Shown: positions 42,181-54,159, numbered from the stretch's first letter. The stretch: 64,000 nucleotides of DNA from Hydractinia symbiolongicarpus (GCF_029227915.1 NC_079875.1:28890001-28954000), one strand, 5' to 3'. Numbers and translations are program-made. Notes: generated by a model from the letters alone, not told the origin.

Positions 42181-43240
42181 CTTGGAGAGAAGGTTGTGAT
42201 TAGTCCCTCCAGTCAGAAAAGCTTTTTTTTCGGTTGTTTTACTGCTGAAATGGGTTCTATAAAGAGATGCCATTATAGTAAAGGAGAGAAAACAAAGTTT
42301 TTTAAAGCAAATGATAAAAAAACTGATACAATTAATGAAGAACAAGCGCAGCAAGAAGAAGTTGGTGTTACTGAAGAAAATCCACAAATTTCAGCTTCAG
42401 CAGATAAAATTGATTTCCAAGAACAAGCAGAGGAAGACTTTGAACTTGAACATATGCCAGAGAACCAAGAACCGTAGCGCTCGGAGAAGACGGAAGTACC
42501 GACTCCTTCAAAGGGCTTGGAGGAAAGATACCAAGTGAACGATAAACAAAATCTGGGATGATAGCTTTGAGTATGGGGACACTTCGCGAGCACTTCCGGA
42601 TGTAATTGACGTTGAGCGGATGTATAAACAGAGATTAGAGCATGTGTCTGAGAATACGAGACCAACACATCGATCAAAAGTTGTCTATGGGAAAAACTAT
42701 GCGGTCATAACCTTGAAAGAGGTTAGTGCTACCAATGCAGAAACTTCAGATCATCAACCAGGTGTTGATACTGAGGATGATGTATCAGTTGAGGATGGCT
42801 GACAACCCCCCAGCTCAAATAGAACGCTGTGATGACACCATTCAGCTTCTTCACCTAATGTCTTTACCTGGAGAATGGGAGTTTCATTTGATCAGAAATA
42901 AACGGACTACTTTCTTCCTTTTTAAATCTAGTTAAAGCGCCAATTCAAGATGTACCTCCAAATTCGTAGGGTACTTTCCATTGATCAAATCACCAACGTA
43001 TTCATGTCGCTTTTCTAAATATATCCAACATTCGTCTTTGAATATTACAGGATTTAGGGCTGGACAAACCAGTCTATGAGTTTTATGGAAAGCCCCTCAT
43101 TGATGATGATATTGTCAGACTATATCAACATAAACTATGTTTTTCTTATGACAGAACTTCAGAACTTGGGCACTTATTTGAGAGGGGCAACAGCCTGAGT
43201 TTAAAACTAAACCAATCAAAAAGCTTATGTTAGAATGTGT
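42181..43240 (+). pseudogene. Unrecognised degenerate multi-exon gene
   Basis: Protein-like pieces on +: MGSIKRCHYSKGEKTKFFKA (42250 on) with an acidic Glu-rich stretch and an in-frame TAG at 42475, then EKTEVPTPSKGLEERYQVND. After a shift, DTSRALPDVIDVERMYKQRL, HVSENTRPTHRSKVVYGKNY and a Glu/Asp-rich end follow. A TTACAG acceptor at about 43050 precedes LDKPVYEFYGKPLIDDDIVR, then a stop at about 43232. Several stops within otherwise coherent frames indicate decay. Family not recognised. Confidence 0.4.
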
Positions 43241-43900
43241 ATAGATTTTTATGAATTAAAATAATTTAAAGGGTAGTAAAAGTAATTGACAGTGTAGAAT
43301 TATAGTCGTAATTTTATGTGTGCGAAGAGTGAGTATTTGTAAGATCCTCGTCCATACATAACAGTGAACCACCTGCTACAAAAGAATCTGCTAGAAAGCA
43401 GTTTCTTTTAATTAAATCTTGAAAGTGCTAAAGGTTGTAGTAAAACCAGTCGTCCAGAGGAATCAAACTTTTTTAATACTTTCTATTAAAGAAGTATATA
43501 AATTTTGTATTGTCTTTGGTAAACGTTTATCAATCGCAACATGATGCCCAGTAATTGCGTGGATTTTACCTGCATGCATACAAATATTCAATATTACCTG
43601 TCTTTTATTGTATTTTTAATTTGCAAAGGTTTGTACCAAAAAAATACTAAACTGTGTGCTTTCTAAGATTTTTGAATATTAGAACGTTTTATTACATCTC
43701 TTGGCTCCTTTTGCCCGCATATAATGAGGTAAAACAAGCCAGCTCTATGTATTTTTATTTGGTAGATATTTTTGGGAAAAAAGTTTATTCTGATTTTTTT
43801 ACTTCGGTTGTGTAAAGGTACTAATATGTGAGTTTATATATCGAAGAAAGTTGATATTAACATAATGTTTTTAATGCTTTTGGGTCAAAATTTTCCTTAG
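43241..43900. other. Non-coding, no feature seen
   Basis: No gene or repeat recognised. Confidence 0.4.
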
Positions 43901-43904
43901 GTGG

Positions 43905-44400
43905 TTCGTTTTACAAGCATATGGTCTTATTTTCTGCTTTTTTTCAAAATAGGAAAGCCATACCCCGAGAATTACTCTTATCCTACTCAGCTCCAACCAA
44001 GTCTTTTCAAATGACAGAAATATTATCCACACCCTCACTTCTCTCATTTTTGCTGTCCTGAAACGTGTATTATACAAAAGTACTTTTGAACACAATATGA
44101 TATTGATACACATGCAATCATATGGACTTATTCTCTGCTTCTTTTCAAAATAAGACAGCCGTGCCCTAAGAATTATGCTTACCCCTTCAGCTCCAAGCAA
44201 GCCTAAAATGTGTATTAAGCACAATCTGATATCGATAAACATTTAAAAAGAATCTCAAAAGGCGGGTCTCCTTAGAAACAATCGTTTTAACCAGTAAGCG
44301 TTATAGATTTTCCATGTAAGTTCTCGTTAATGTTGGTTATTTTCTGCTGATTTTAAAAATCAGACAGCCATGCACTAAGTAGTTTTACCATAATCTGAAG
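43905..44400. repeat. Imperfect tandem repeat, about 190-210 bp units
   Basis: Three related copies at about 43915, 44110 and 44335 share CATATGG(T/A)CTTATT(T/C)TCTGC, TTTTCAAAATA and (A/C)AGCC(A/G)T(A/G)CCC. A 123-codon minus-strand frame across them is a by-product: it contains the same peptide (RLSYFEKKQRI / WLSYFEKKQKI) twice. Confidence 0.6.
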
Positions 44401-44599
44401 ATTTCAAAATCTGGCCTGTTACTTGGCCAGTAACATTTTTGTAGCTTTTGTAAAGATTTTTGTTGGTTTTATCACATGTGAAAGAAATAATTTTAAAGCT
44501 GCTTAAAATTTCGAACTTCTGTAAAATCTGAACTACTCATAATTCTATTATTGCTGTTCACCGTAACGGTTTTCATGACTGTCAGGAAAGGCTGGCTGA

Positions 44600-44656
44600 C
44601 TCTAGGAAAGTCTAGTGTCAATGGGAAAGACTAGGGACACTGGGAAAGACTAGAAC
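44600..44656. repeat. Short tandem repeat, GGGAAAGACTAG units
   Basis: Three units of about 22 bp built on (A/G)GGAAAG(A/T)CTAGNG with CA(A/C)T spacers. Short and diverged. Confidence 0.5.
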
Positions 44657-44838
44657 TGTATGACATGGTTGTACAGACCATCCTTGTAAAAGGGAGATCT
44701 TGCTTTGCATAGAGATCTTTAGAGGGTTTAACCTCTACCACTTAAAATAAAAGTCATTAGACTAGTCGAATCACTACAGCTTGCTGTTTTGTTATCTCAT
44801 AATAATAAATATTATTTCGGTTCGTCTTTTCAGTATTC

Positions 44839-45490
44839 ATATTACTGTGGAAAGTTTATCATTTCTTAAACATGATAGTTTAGTAGGCGACGTTTCGGGA
44901 GATCCTTCTCCCATCATCGGGCAAAGTAAAATGATGTAGAGCATGTATTTATATAATTGCAGAGGATCGAAATTCATAAAAATTATCCAATCAGAAACGA
45001 GCTGATAATTACAGTTAATTACGGTAATTAACATTTTCGGACCTAGATGTAGGTAACTACTTCTTCTGTAGGGCTGGTAACCAAATCTCAGGAAGTTGAT
45101 ACGAGATGCTGTTTATGTGTTTGTTACGTTCTACACTGTTGATGGTTTCTTTAATCTATCTGGCCGTTGTTCTGGATTCTCGGTCAATGATTTTCTTCTC
45201 ATCATAATTAAACTGATGACTTCTGCTCCAGCTGTGGTCCGCAATTTTGTTTTTCTTCACATCTTCGTTTCTCACTGCGCGCATATGTTCTTGTACTCGT
45301 TGCTTAAACTTTCTTTTTTTGTTTTCGTGAACAACATTGCTTTGTTCTTCCAGGTTTATTTTGTCTTTTGGTTTAGACATACTACTTCTTAGGGTGTATT
45401 TAGAGTTAAGAATACATTTGATCTTGTGTTGTCCTAAGACTCGACGAAGGAACTATCATGTTCAAGAAATGATAAACTTTCCACAGTAAT
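44839..45490 (-). mobile_element. Penelope-like element remnant with inverted termini
   Basis: Both ends carry the same sequence in opposite orientation: ATTACTGTGGAAAGTTTATC ... AACATGATAGTT at 44839-44880, and its reverse complement at about 45448-45490. The minus strand within encodes the end of the GIY-YIG endonuclease: FKQRVQEHMRAVRNEDVKK, NKIADHSWSRSHQFNYDEKK and IIDRESRTTAR, with a tail near LPEIW at about 45090. A hammerhead-like motif lies beside the left terminus. No reverse transcriptase is left. Confidence 0.7.
44889..44920 (-). ncRNA. Degenerate hammerhead ribozyme motif
   Basis: On the minus strand CCGATGA, then stem II GGGAG-AAGGAT-CTCCC, then GAAACGTC follow in the order of the hammerhead core (CUGAUGA - stem II - GAAA). 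Such motifs are known in Penelope-like element terminal repeats. Here the fourth core base is C instead of U, a position usually needed for cleavage, so this copy is probably inactive. Confidence 0.55.
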
Positions 45491-45639
45491 ACTCATAATT
45501 CCCTTCCTAGAAAACATTTCAGAACCTGTATGAACCAATTGAGTTTGATAAACAACTAAATATTGTCACTGTTTTAATCAATCGATTAAGATACGAAATC
45601 GTGTAATGACAGCTAATTAATAATCACATTTTTGTAATC

Positions 45640-46245
45640 ACAAATCCGCAATCGCATTCTGAATCGTACAATATTGATATGTCGATTTTCCCTGTTGTCA
45701 GCCCAATTATGGAATGCAAGGATTTTTTGATAGTCGAAGCGCGTTTTAGCGATAAAGGTCATGTAGTGGACAGAGAGAAGGATTGCTGGAGTTTAAGGGG
45801 TGAGCCTTTGTTAGTAATTTAAATGAATGACATATTGCGTTTAAGGTATTCCCATGTCGATCTGGCCATGGAAGTTTGTGCCGCGGTTTTCTGTCGTGCA
45901 ATTCTGTTCTGTAAATTACCGTATTTATATTATTGCATCATCTCAGTGTGTGGCAGTCACCGTTAAATGATGGCTTTCTCTTTGACATATGAAAAAGGTT
46001 TTCGTGAATTTATTTGTAATATATCAAAGCAAGTACACAGGGAAATGAGGGACAACATACGATGAAAAGTAATTTTGTGGAACAACACCACAGAAGTATT
46101 AGTATTCCAAATGTACACAGATACATCTTTGCATGGAAGTATGGTAGATATTTTCATCCGGTAGAAGAAGAATCCTATTCTTCAACGACAAACTGTTCCT
46201 CAAAGTTTTCACCAAGATCGTTTGAAAGATGTACTACTGTAAGTT
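45640..46245 (+). CDS. Two exon-like pieces of an unrecognised gene
   Basis: Exon-like piece 1 (about 45650-45800) reads SYNIDMSIFPVVSPIMECKD and LIVEARFSDKGHVVDREKDC, and could end at a G|GTGAGC donor at about 45800. Piece 2 (about 46065-46240) reads NFVEQHHRSISIPNVHRYIF and AWKYGRYFHPVEEESYSS, and ends at a TACT|GTAAGT donor. Both are on + and free of stops. I do not recognise a domain. They could belong with the kinase-like exons from 47370 on, or to a separate gene. Confidence 0.35.
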
Positions 46246-46779
46246 GGTGCTGAATCCATGTTAAAAGTGTCTACCTCAGGCTGCTCGTTGATATGTCCAT
46301 GGGTAAAAGTATCTGCACCTGTAACTGTAAAATTCACTGATAGTTCTACTGCTATTAAATTTAAGACATAGAAACTGGACACCTTGTAATATATTTGAAA
46401 GAAACCGATACCATTGTGTACGTATTTTTTATTTGGTTTTTGATTGATTATTTTCTGTTTGATCCTGAAGGTGATGAAATTTCAGGAAAAATAATTCGGA
46501 AAGTAATGGTCGTGAAAAAAGAAAAAAAAATTAAACCATGATTTACAAGTAACAATTAAAAGAGACTGTCGTTAAGAAAGCTGACAGGTGGACATTACTA
46601 CCGCTTTAAACAGTCTTATTTCCCTTTTTTTAACTAACATTTTAAATGTTACTATTTTTTTTGTCCTTTTTGAGAATTGATTGTGAGATAACAAAACAGC
46701 AAGCTGTAATGATGGAACTAGTCTACTGACTTTTTTGTTTTTGAATTGTAGAGGTTACACCCTCTTGAGGTTAGTAACG

Positions 46780-47370
46780 AGGACTAAGAATAAGGAGAAC
46801 CATAGACACCAAAAAAGAAGATAATAGTTGACCAGTTCCAAAACTGCGTTGTTTACAGAATAACCACCAATAATAGCCCTATCTAATAACAGTCTCTGCC
46901 CAAAATAGTAGTGCAGTAGCCAACCTCACAAAATGCAGGATAAGGGAACCCGTAGATTTTTCCACAGACCAATAACTAGTTCTAAGTAATAGTTCAATAA
47001 TTTCCGAAATTGAAAGATATGTGCCATAATGTTCTCTATATAAAATAAGTTTTTAATATAACTATTGAGCTCCAGTAACTTATTAACACTTACTTGCATA
47101 TAATGTAAAAAAGATTTGCGGGGGGTGGGGTGGCTTAATAAAGCTGCTGCGCAACCCTTGTGAACACACAAAATACGGCTATCATTACTAAAAGCTTTAC
47201 TTCCCCGTTCCTTTGTTTAATGATTAAAGCATAAAGTAATTTTGAAAAAATTACAAACTACGACGCTTGGGTGTATGGTTTAAATCTGGTGAATTGAAGA
47301 AACTTAGATACTCTTTAGTTTGGCTATCTGGTAATTTCTAACTAATAGTGAATTATTTCTTTTAGATATC
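46780..47370. other. No supported gene
   Basis: Non-coding sequence between the inverted repeat and the kinase fragment. A TTTCTTTTAG acceptor-like site lies just before the kinase frame (about 47366). Confidence 0.35.
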
Positions 47371-47371
47371 G

Positions 47372-48250
47372 TTGCGTAAAATTATGGCCGGATTTACTTT
47401 TAAAAAAATTAACCTTTTATGTACAGGGCAAATAAAACATTTGGAGGTTTTTGACATACCACTGAACGTTTCTGGTGGCATAATTGTAAAAGGATCGTCA
47501 GCGGTAGTGTTTAAACACACATTGCGGGAAAAGAGTGCTGCTGCAAAAAATTTCAAACAGATGCTCTCAAAAAAAGCAATTTTAAGGGCAGCTAATGCCT
47601 TATTAAAGATAAAACACGAAAATATTTGCAGATTCCGTGGTTACTCCTTGAGACCTTCTGCCTTGTTATTTGAATATTGCCAGGTTGTGATGAAAGAAGA
47701 TTCACACTGTATTGTCAACAACCTAAAACAATTAGTCACTTTATTCAACAATCATGACTATTTTATATTCTCTGAAAGAAAAGATTATTGTTTTAAAACA
47801 GTCCAATGTGCTTGTCAACGGCAATAAAGAACATATCCAGTTAAAAATTTCTGATTTTAGTGAAGTTGCCGTTTTTAAGGATATGATACTTCTACTTTAA
47901 CAAAAAACCCATTACTTATTGCGTAAAGTAAAATAAAAATATTATAATATGTTGAAATGTTTCAGCCACAACATTGGCATATATTTCACCAGAGCTAATC
48001 AAAGGTGATAATGAGGCATCAACAAATTCTGATATTTATGCCTTAAGCATAACATTGTTCGAAGTTGTAAGTAAGTTAAACTCACCATGGGATCGGGGCA
48101 AAGACCTAACGTTAATAACTTAAAGGAGCTATATGGTGAAGAAGCAAATCAAATTTGTTGCTTAATTTCAAATTGCTGGTCTCACTATTCAGATAAACCG
48201 ACTGCAACACAAGCTCTAGAAGTGTTTCAAGGTAAGGTTGAAGATTCTGT
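47372..48250 (+). pseudogene. Protein kinase-like fragment, catalytically dead
   Basis: Exon 1 (47372-47750) has a glycine-loop-like VKGSSAVVFKHTL, the VAIK-type lysine in SAAAKNF, and a helix-C region AANALLKIKHENICRFRGYS where the conserved Glu is Ala. LLFEYCQV sits at the hinge. After a frameshift near 47755, LKQSNVLVNG follows KEKIIV, so the HRD motif is lost, and DFG reads DFS. After an intron (acceptor TTTCAG at about 47965), AYISPELIKG and NSDIYALSITLFEVV (APE region and helix F) follow. A second shift leads to GQRPNVNNLKELYG and SNCWSHYSDKPTATQALEVF. Overall it is kinase-shaped but broken. Confidence 0.7.
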
Positions 48251-48602
48251 TGTGGTAAGTAATGAAATTTTAATCACTTTTTTTTCAATGAAAACAAATT
48301 TAATCGTACTTGAAACACGGTAAATGCTTTGCAAAAGAGACATAAATTCGAAATATAAATTAAGTAGATTTGCTACATTGTGCATACCTTTTATGACCGT
48401 AAGTCATTTCTTAGACAGATTGTTAAAAATAACATTTCCATTGTAATTTTACCAAACTTCAGAACCTTCAAGTGCCTTGTCACAATTATTCTTGAACTCA
48501 TATTTTAGTGGTCAAAGATATTCATTTAAGACAATTTACTTGCTGTCTGCTAAATACTTATCCGATCCTCGTTAATATTCTTTGTGGTTACCCATATTTT
48601 AG

Positions 48603-48945
48603 ACTGTTTGGAGAAGGGCAAGAAAAAGAGAGCCAGATACTCTGTGTGATGTTGCGAAACACCATATACGGTCTCGTACAAACCCAGATCATATCGAAAA
48701 GCACAAATTTGATGATGTGATATGTAATATTTTGTATTACAATTATTTTGCGCAGAGGCTCATTTAAAGTAATTAAATTAATTAAACTCATGAAGAAAAT
48801 GTTTTAGGAAATTTAGTTCGTCTTTGCTTTTTTGTAGGTTTTGGAGTCTTTGTAACTAGACTAATTAAGAAGGATGAATTCATAGGGGAATATATTGGTG
48901 AACTTATTTCTGCAAGAAGGAGAAAAAGACTCGGATTATAAAGCG
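48603..48945 (+). pseudogene. SET-domain (KMT5A-like) fragment
   Basis: Exon 48603-48723 reads KREPDTLCDVAKHHIRSRTN, PDHIEKHKFDDVI and ends T|GTAATA. The acceptor TTTGTAG at 48837 brings in FGVFVTRLIKKDEFIGEYIG and ELISARRR, the first strands of a SET domain as in KMT5A-like methyltransferases. A stop follows RLGL at about 48940, and later pieces (NAFGDLDWNADLLS) are out of frame. The catalytic NHS and GEEL motifs are not seen. It is a dead fragment lying just downstream of the kinase fragment. Confidence 0.65.
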
Positions 48946-49129
48946 ACAATCTTCTTTTTGTAGATTTCTGATCCTGCTGGATTGGGTAGAAGAGGAGAAT
49001 TTTTGCAAAACTGATGATGATAAAGTCATGCTGTAATCAGACAAGTGTCTAACGCCTTTGGTGATTTGGATTGGAATGCAGACCTTTTGTCAACAATTGA
49101 TATGAATTATGTCAAGTATCTATTTTTTA

Positions 49130-51760
49130 GTAGAAATATCTTTTTGGCAATTGAAGAATATGTTCTTTTTTAAACTATAGATTGTTGTGTTTTTTGGTAT
49201 TTTATCTGGGTTTTGGGTGAATCTTTTAGCTAAGACGAAGGAATGATTTGAAATTTTACTGCTGTTTAAAGTATTTTGAGAAGTATATTTAAGAAGAGTT
49301 TAAGGACTGTTTTTAAGCAAATAATGTTTTTTTCACATTTTGTGTAACTTATATACATCGGTTACATGCAATATGACGAACCGATTTTTATTTAACATGT
49401 AGTAGTTCTGGTACCTTAAGTGTAGTGACTTTTGTTGTTCTAGATGTTCTGACTAAAATGTTTTTGTTTATGACATTTTGTCTTAATTAAGAAAAGTTTC
49501 AACTTTTTTGAGGGAGTACAACACTGCAAAAACTTCTTACTGGGCAGGACTCTGTACAACATAAATGAGTACAAGATACAAATACTGATTTTTGTTGAAT
49601 CAAAAGTATTTCCTAGAACCATTCTTTTTTTACATTTTTGTGGAGAGAAAGTGTATGCAATATCATCAGAATAACTGATTTTGTTGCAAACTGTTTTTCT
49701 TTTTCACATTTTGCATTGAAATATTGTTATAAAGGGCATATTAGAAGTAGTAAAGAAAAATTAGAAGTAGAAAATGAAAGCTTGGGTTTAAAGTAGACTT
49801 GGATTCACAAATAGTAAGAACTTTTTATATATTTTTAGACGTTATATATGTTTTTATGTCGCTAGAGTTACGTGTCAGGCAGACTCGCATTTGCCACGAA
49901 AAAGTCACTTAAAAGCTTCAAATTCTTTTACCGCGTTTTTTATAAAAAATCTAACATATTTTTTTACACTTTTTTGCATAATTAATGTTTCCCCTGGTGC
50001 GTAACTAATGTATTTGTCCTAAAATTCAAAATGCTATATAAAGCTCTTACCTGGCTATCAAACAAATGTGCTAGCGAAACTTTTTATTTTGTTGAACTTA
50101 CTGCAAATGTCATAATTTTTATATTGTTATTGTTTCTCTTTATATGTGTTTTACTAAGCATAAATAGCTAGCTGGCGTCTTCCCAGTTTAACTATATTTA
50201 ACTGGGTATCTGTCTTATCTAATGTTACCTTCAAGCTCCATATCTAAACCTAGCTAGCGAACTGATGATTAATGTTGTTATTCCTCTTTTAGCTATTTAT
50301 ATCCACCTTAGTAGTCAAACTTAGGGATCTTATTTGAGCACGAATTATGATGTAACAAGCCACAAAATCTTTCAAAGACTTATTGAACTTTTAGGGTAGT
50401 GTGAGAAAAAATTTTACTTTAAGAGGAATGATTTTGTAAAACTTAAGTGTGTGCGTTAATTGGAGTAAGCTTTATTGTTTTGTTGTTGACATCCTGTTAA
50501 ACTTCTGTGAGCTCTGTGACATTTGTGGTTAAAATTTCTCAGCAGAGAATAGTGTGGTTGCCGATTATATTGTTTGTGTTGCAAACTGCTCTTTTTTATA
50601 TGCTGTGTAAACTTTTGTGGAAAAAGACCACATGTAAAATACTGAAAGTACAAATTTTTGTACAATTAGACTGTGAGCTGCTGTGTAAGTTGGATTTTTT
50701 TTATATTTTGTTTTACAAACTTTTTTTAAACTTTAAACTAACTGTAAGTAACGTAATTACGGGAATAAATATTTGGTGATGATAAAAAATTACTGAATGT
50801 TCAGACTGAAACTGTTTAACTGTTGTGAGGGAGGACCATATGCACGTATATATACTAAAAATAATAATTTGATATTTTACACTTTCCAAGTTGTATTTTT
50901 GTATGTACTTAAATGACTGCTTTTTCTTAGTTGAATTTGAAGGGTTTCATATCAATTTTGTGGAAGATTTTTCACATAATCACGTTGTATACATATTTTA
51001 GATGTGTTATTTCTGACATTATTATTATTGTTGTTGTAACTGTCAGGGTTGTGACTGTCAATGTTGTAACTTTCTACTAACTAGATTTTACACCTTGCAC
51101 GCTGTTGTTTTTCATATTTTGTCTGAAGTTTTGTTGGGAGGATTTCATGCAATTTGACATTTAATATTTTGTGTTAGATTTTAAGAATTTTTTTGTTAAA
51201 TTATGACTTATATACTATCTTTTAATGCATTTTCAGATTATTTTTTTTAGTAAAAGGCATATTCAATATACTGAAATATTTGCTGATGTCATCAAAATTC
51301 AAATGACAGAACTTTTTAATTGTTTTTCTGCCTAACTGGATGTTTCCACGGGCCTAATCTACTTTTAGATGATTTTAACAAGAAGAATAATGATGACAAC
51401 AAAACGTTCCTATAGAGAGTTTGTTCAAGGGTGGTATGAAATGTTTTTATAATTTTATGTATGCTTTTTATAAAGCAAAGTAAAAAGCGAATAGCGAAGT
51501 GCAGCAGGCGTGTTTATAGTAGACATTGTGTATTTTGTTCAGACAAGATAAGTAACTAAGATTTCATAACTTGTCCTGCGCGATATAATAAAGACAAAAC
51601 GTGATCAATAATTAAAACCAAATTACGATGGGCTTTTTTATTCTTTGAAAAAAAGGTAAATTTTACTAGAATACGATTTCAAAAAAAAACTGGTCTAAAA
51701 TAGCAATAAAAATAGAGTCATTAAATACATATTAATCGTATATAACAGAGAGAATAGCAT
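49130..51760. other. Long stretch without a recognisable gene
   Basis: A+T-rich, T-heavy sequence with no family-like frames. A polyadenylation-like AATAAA run (TAATAAAGAC) occurs at about 51587. It may be degraded repeat or the UTR/intron of an unseen gene. Confidence 0.4.
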
Positions 51761-51799
51761 ATCCTTTTTCATTGCGAAGTAGTAAATGAGAACGTCTCT

Positions 51800-52420
51800 G
51801 GTTGTCTTCACTGAAGTTACACATACTCAATGTAAAGTGGAATTTTTACATAAAGTAATTTTGTTTTGCGTTTAACTAAAAATTTTTGGAGGGCTAAATG
51901 CAATTTTTTCCAATTCAAATCAACGATAGAAAAGTACCAGAATTTTTAGCACTTCACGCATAAGTGTTTTGCAAAGGGACAGTTCTTTGTTTTAAGTGGA
52001 ATCTGCGTAGCGTTTTAAATTTGAAAAAAGTGATTTTGCATAAAGCACAGGGATTAAAAAATTATGTAACAATAAAAGTTTGTAAATTGCGTATTCACTT
52101 ACCAACTTACCTGAAGTAGTACACAATACTCAATGTAGAGTGGAATTGTGGCATAAAGCCATAAATTTTTGCGTTTCATTAAAAATTGCACTGTCTGTCA
52201 TGCAAAACTTTATACAGTTTTTACAATACATAAAAAAATTCTTGCAAAATATTAGGTATATAAGTACTTTGGCAAATGTTTGCTGTTTCAGCAAAACTTG
52301 CAAAGCCTTATATCTTAACTGCTCGTCAAAAGCATGTGATTCTATGCATTTTTTGCATCAGCATTTCAAGCTCTACATATTACATTACATTAATTTCTGC
52401 AGGTGCTAAAAACCTACAGT
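51800..52420. repeat. Imperfect direct repeat, about 320-bp spacing
   Basis: About 51812-51880 and 52110-52180 share CTGAAGT, CACA(T/A)ACTCAATGTA, AGTGGAATT and CATAAAG, followed by T-rich sequence with GCGTTT. This looks like a diverged tandem duplication. An 89-codon + frame here is a by-product. Confidence 0.45.
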
Positions 52421-52429
52421 AATGAATAA

Positions 52430-53185
52430 ACGACAAGTTTGGTCCAGGCCTGGTGTATACTTTTTTCGGTTCACTCGGGCGAAAAAAATGGTATACAAAA
52501 TGTAGATAGTTTGTGAAATGCAGTCTGCACGTCTTGGTTTTGTTTCAATCACACAAATCTTCTTCCGTTAGAAAGATTGGTTTCCTGTTCATGGATGCTT
52601 CACTTTTTTAAAAAAGTTTTTAAGGTGAAAAAAAATTACTGTAAAATGTGAAAATGTGGTGTTTCTTTTGGTGATTGTCCAAAGAAAGTGTTTTTTCTTC
52701 TGGGAGAAAAAAGTGAATGTGTTTAAAAGATACATGTATTATTTTAAAAGTGAAGGTATTAATCCAAGCCTGTCTATTTTTGTCTCAAACCAAATTAATA
52801 TTACTATAATAATTCTTTATTGAATGAAAGTTCTACCTACGATTCTCTGCTTTTGAACATTTTCTTTTGACTGAAGTTAAACTGATTTTTTTGGAACTTT
52901 TATATTTACGAAATTAGTAAATTTTGTTTGTTTATTAATTAACTAGTTATTAATCATAACATAAGCGAATGTGTCCACATAACATACAACTTGCGTTTAT
53001 AACATATTAGAAAATATAGATTTTATAGATATGCTTAAGCTTCGAGAACAGCGTCCATGAACTGGAATAATCGATAATCTGATAGTTGTTGGAGGTGTGT
53101 CTTTTTTCAGTGAAGAGCGTAGCGAAAATTTAATAAATATCAAGAATGAAAAAATATTTACACATTTAAATTATATTTTTCTACT
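52430..53185. other. Non-coding, no feature seen
   Basis: No gene or repeat recognised. Confidence 0.35.
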
Positions 53186-53194
53186 TGGTTAGTT

Positions 53195-53480
53195 CATTAA
53201 TGTAACCACTGTAGAAGTGGCGATACCGCCACCTGATACACAGCCACTCTTCAGTCTTAACACAATACTTTTCTCCGTTTAACATCAAATATTGCTTCGA
53301 ATAGGATTTTGATTCTAGTCTACCGTCTACAAAGTAATGAATATCTTTAGGTTATTTTCACAGAATGAAAGGTGTAAACAAGACATCGCGTTGGAATTTC
53401 TGACCTTTCGCACTCGATAATAAATACATTTTGTTTACTTGTTGTAGCTTCCCGTTAGGCAAGCTGTCGATAAGTTCTGT
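53195..53480 (-). CDS. Lone exon-like frame, unrecognised
   Basis: The minus strand has an acceptor-like TTTTTCCACAG at about 53480 followed by LIDSLPNGKLQQVNKMYLLS and SAKGQKFQRDVLFTPFIL. After TGA and TAA in frame it continues HYFVDGRLESKSYSKQYLML, NGEKYCVKTEEWLCIRWRYR and YSGYINELTK, then a stop. The composition is strongly protein-like. The two close stops mean either an unseen small intron or decay. Family not recognised. Confidence 0.4.
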
Positions 53481-53857
53481 GGAAAAATACGTCAACAAAG
53501 ACACTTCAATACATCATATTATTTTTTAGATATTTGTCTACCGGTTACATTTATTGTGTAGAGCTAGACCGCTGATCAAAATAACTTATAGAAGCATGTG
53601 CGTTTGACAAACGGTTAAGAAAATATTAGGGTTTAAAAACTTTTCTCACGTCCGAAAAACTTCGCTAATACCAACACATTTTTACAGATGCTGGACTCAA
53701 CCCGTCCGTTTTGAAACGGGTGGTTGACAAAACTTGAAGAAATTGGTCCGATTAAGTTACCCATTCGGAAGAGACGTGAGTTGACTCAACTTTTTTTGGC
53801 ATTATAATAAGCAGAAGAAGTTAGACCCATAAACTGTTCCACACTAGCTACGGCAAA

Positions 53858-54125
53858 AATTATAGAACCTGAGACGAAATTGTTGACCCTAAAGTACAAT
53901 TATCCTGTAATAATACGAAAAATCGCAAATATATGAGACAGTCGTCTCTTTTAAATGCCTCATTTATCAATTTTAGGGCTAAAATATATAGCACCTGAGA
54001 CGAGATTGTCGACCGTAAATGACATTTATCTTGTATCAATACGAATAATTGCAAATATATGAGACAGTCGTCTCTTCTAAATGCCTCGTTTATGAATTCT
54101 ACGACTAAAATATATAGAACCTGAG
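53858..54125. repeat. Tandem duplication, about 130-bp unit
   Basis: Two units share ATATAGAACCTGAGACGA-like and AAATATATGAGACAGTCGTC blocks. They begin at about 53858 and 53991, with a third partial start at about 54112. A 154-codon minus-strand frame repeats its own peptide because of this and is not a gene. It lies just upstream of the BEL/Pao gag and may be part of its leader or LTR. Confidence 0.6.
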
Positions 54126-54159
54126 ACTGTTGCGTCATCCACTGCTTTTTTGAGCCTGT

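Larger units (their letters stand above)
44721..46765. repeat. Inverted repeat pair, about 90 bp, 2 kb apart
   Basis: 44721-44810 and 46683-46765 are inverted copies. Both hold AGCTTGCTGTTTTGTTATCT, an AGACTAGT-like block and an A+G-rich palindromic end (AGAGGGTTTAACCTCT on the left). They may be TIRs of a 2.04-kb element that contains the Penelope-like remnant, or two solo insertions. Confidence 0.5.

Noticed and set aside
43871-44242. 123-aa minus-strand protein
   Set aside because: It repeats its own peptide because it crosses a non-coding tandem repeat; no domain.
47372-48945. A functional kinase-methyltransferase system
   Set aside because: HRD and DFG are lost, frames shift at least twice, and the SET domain stops before its catalytic motifs.
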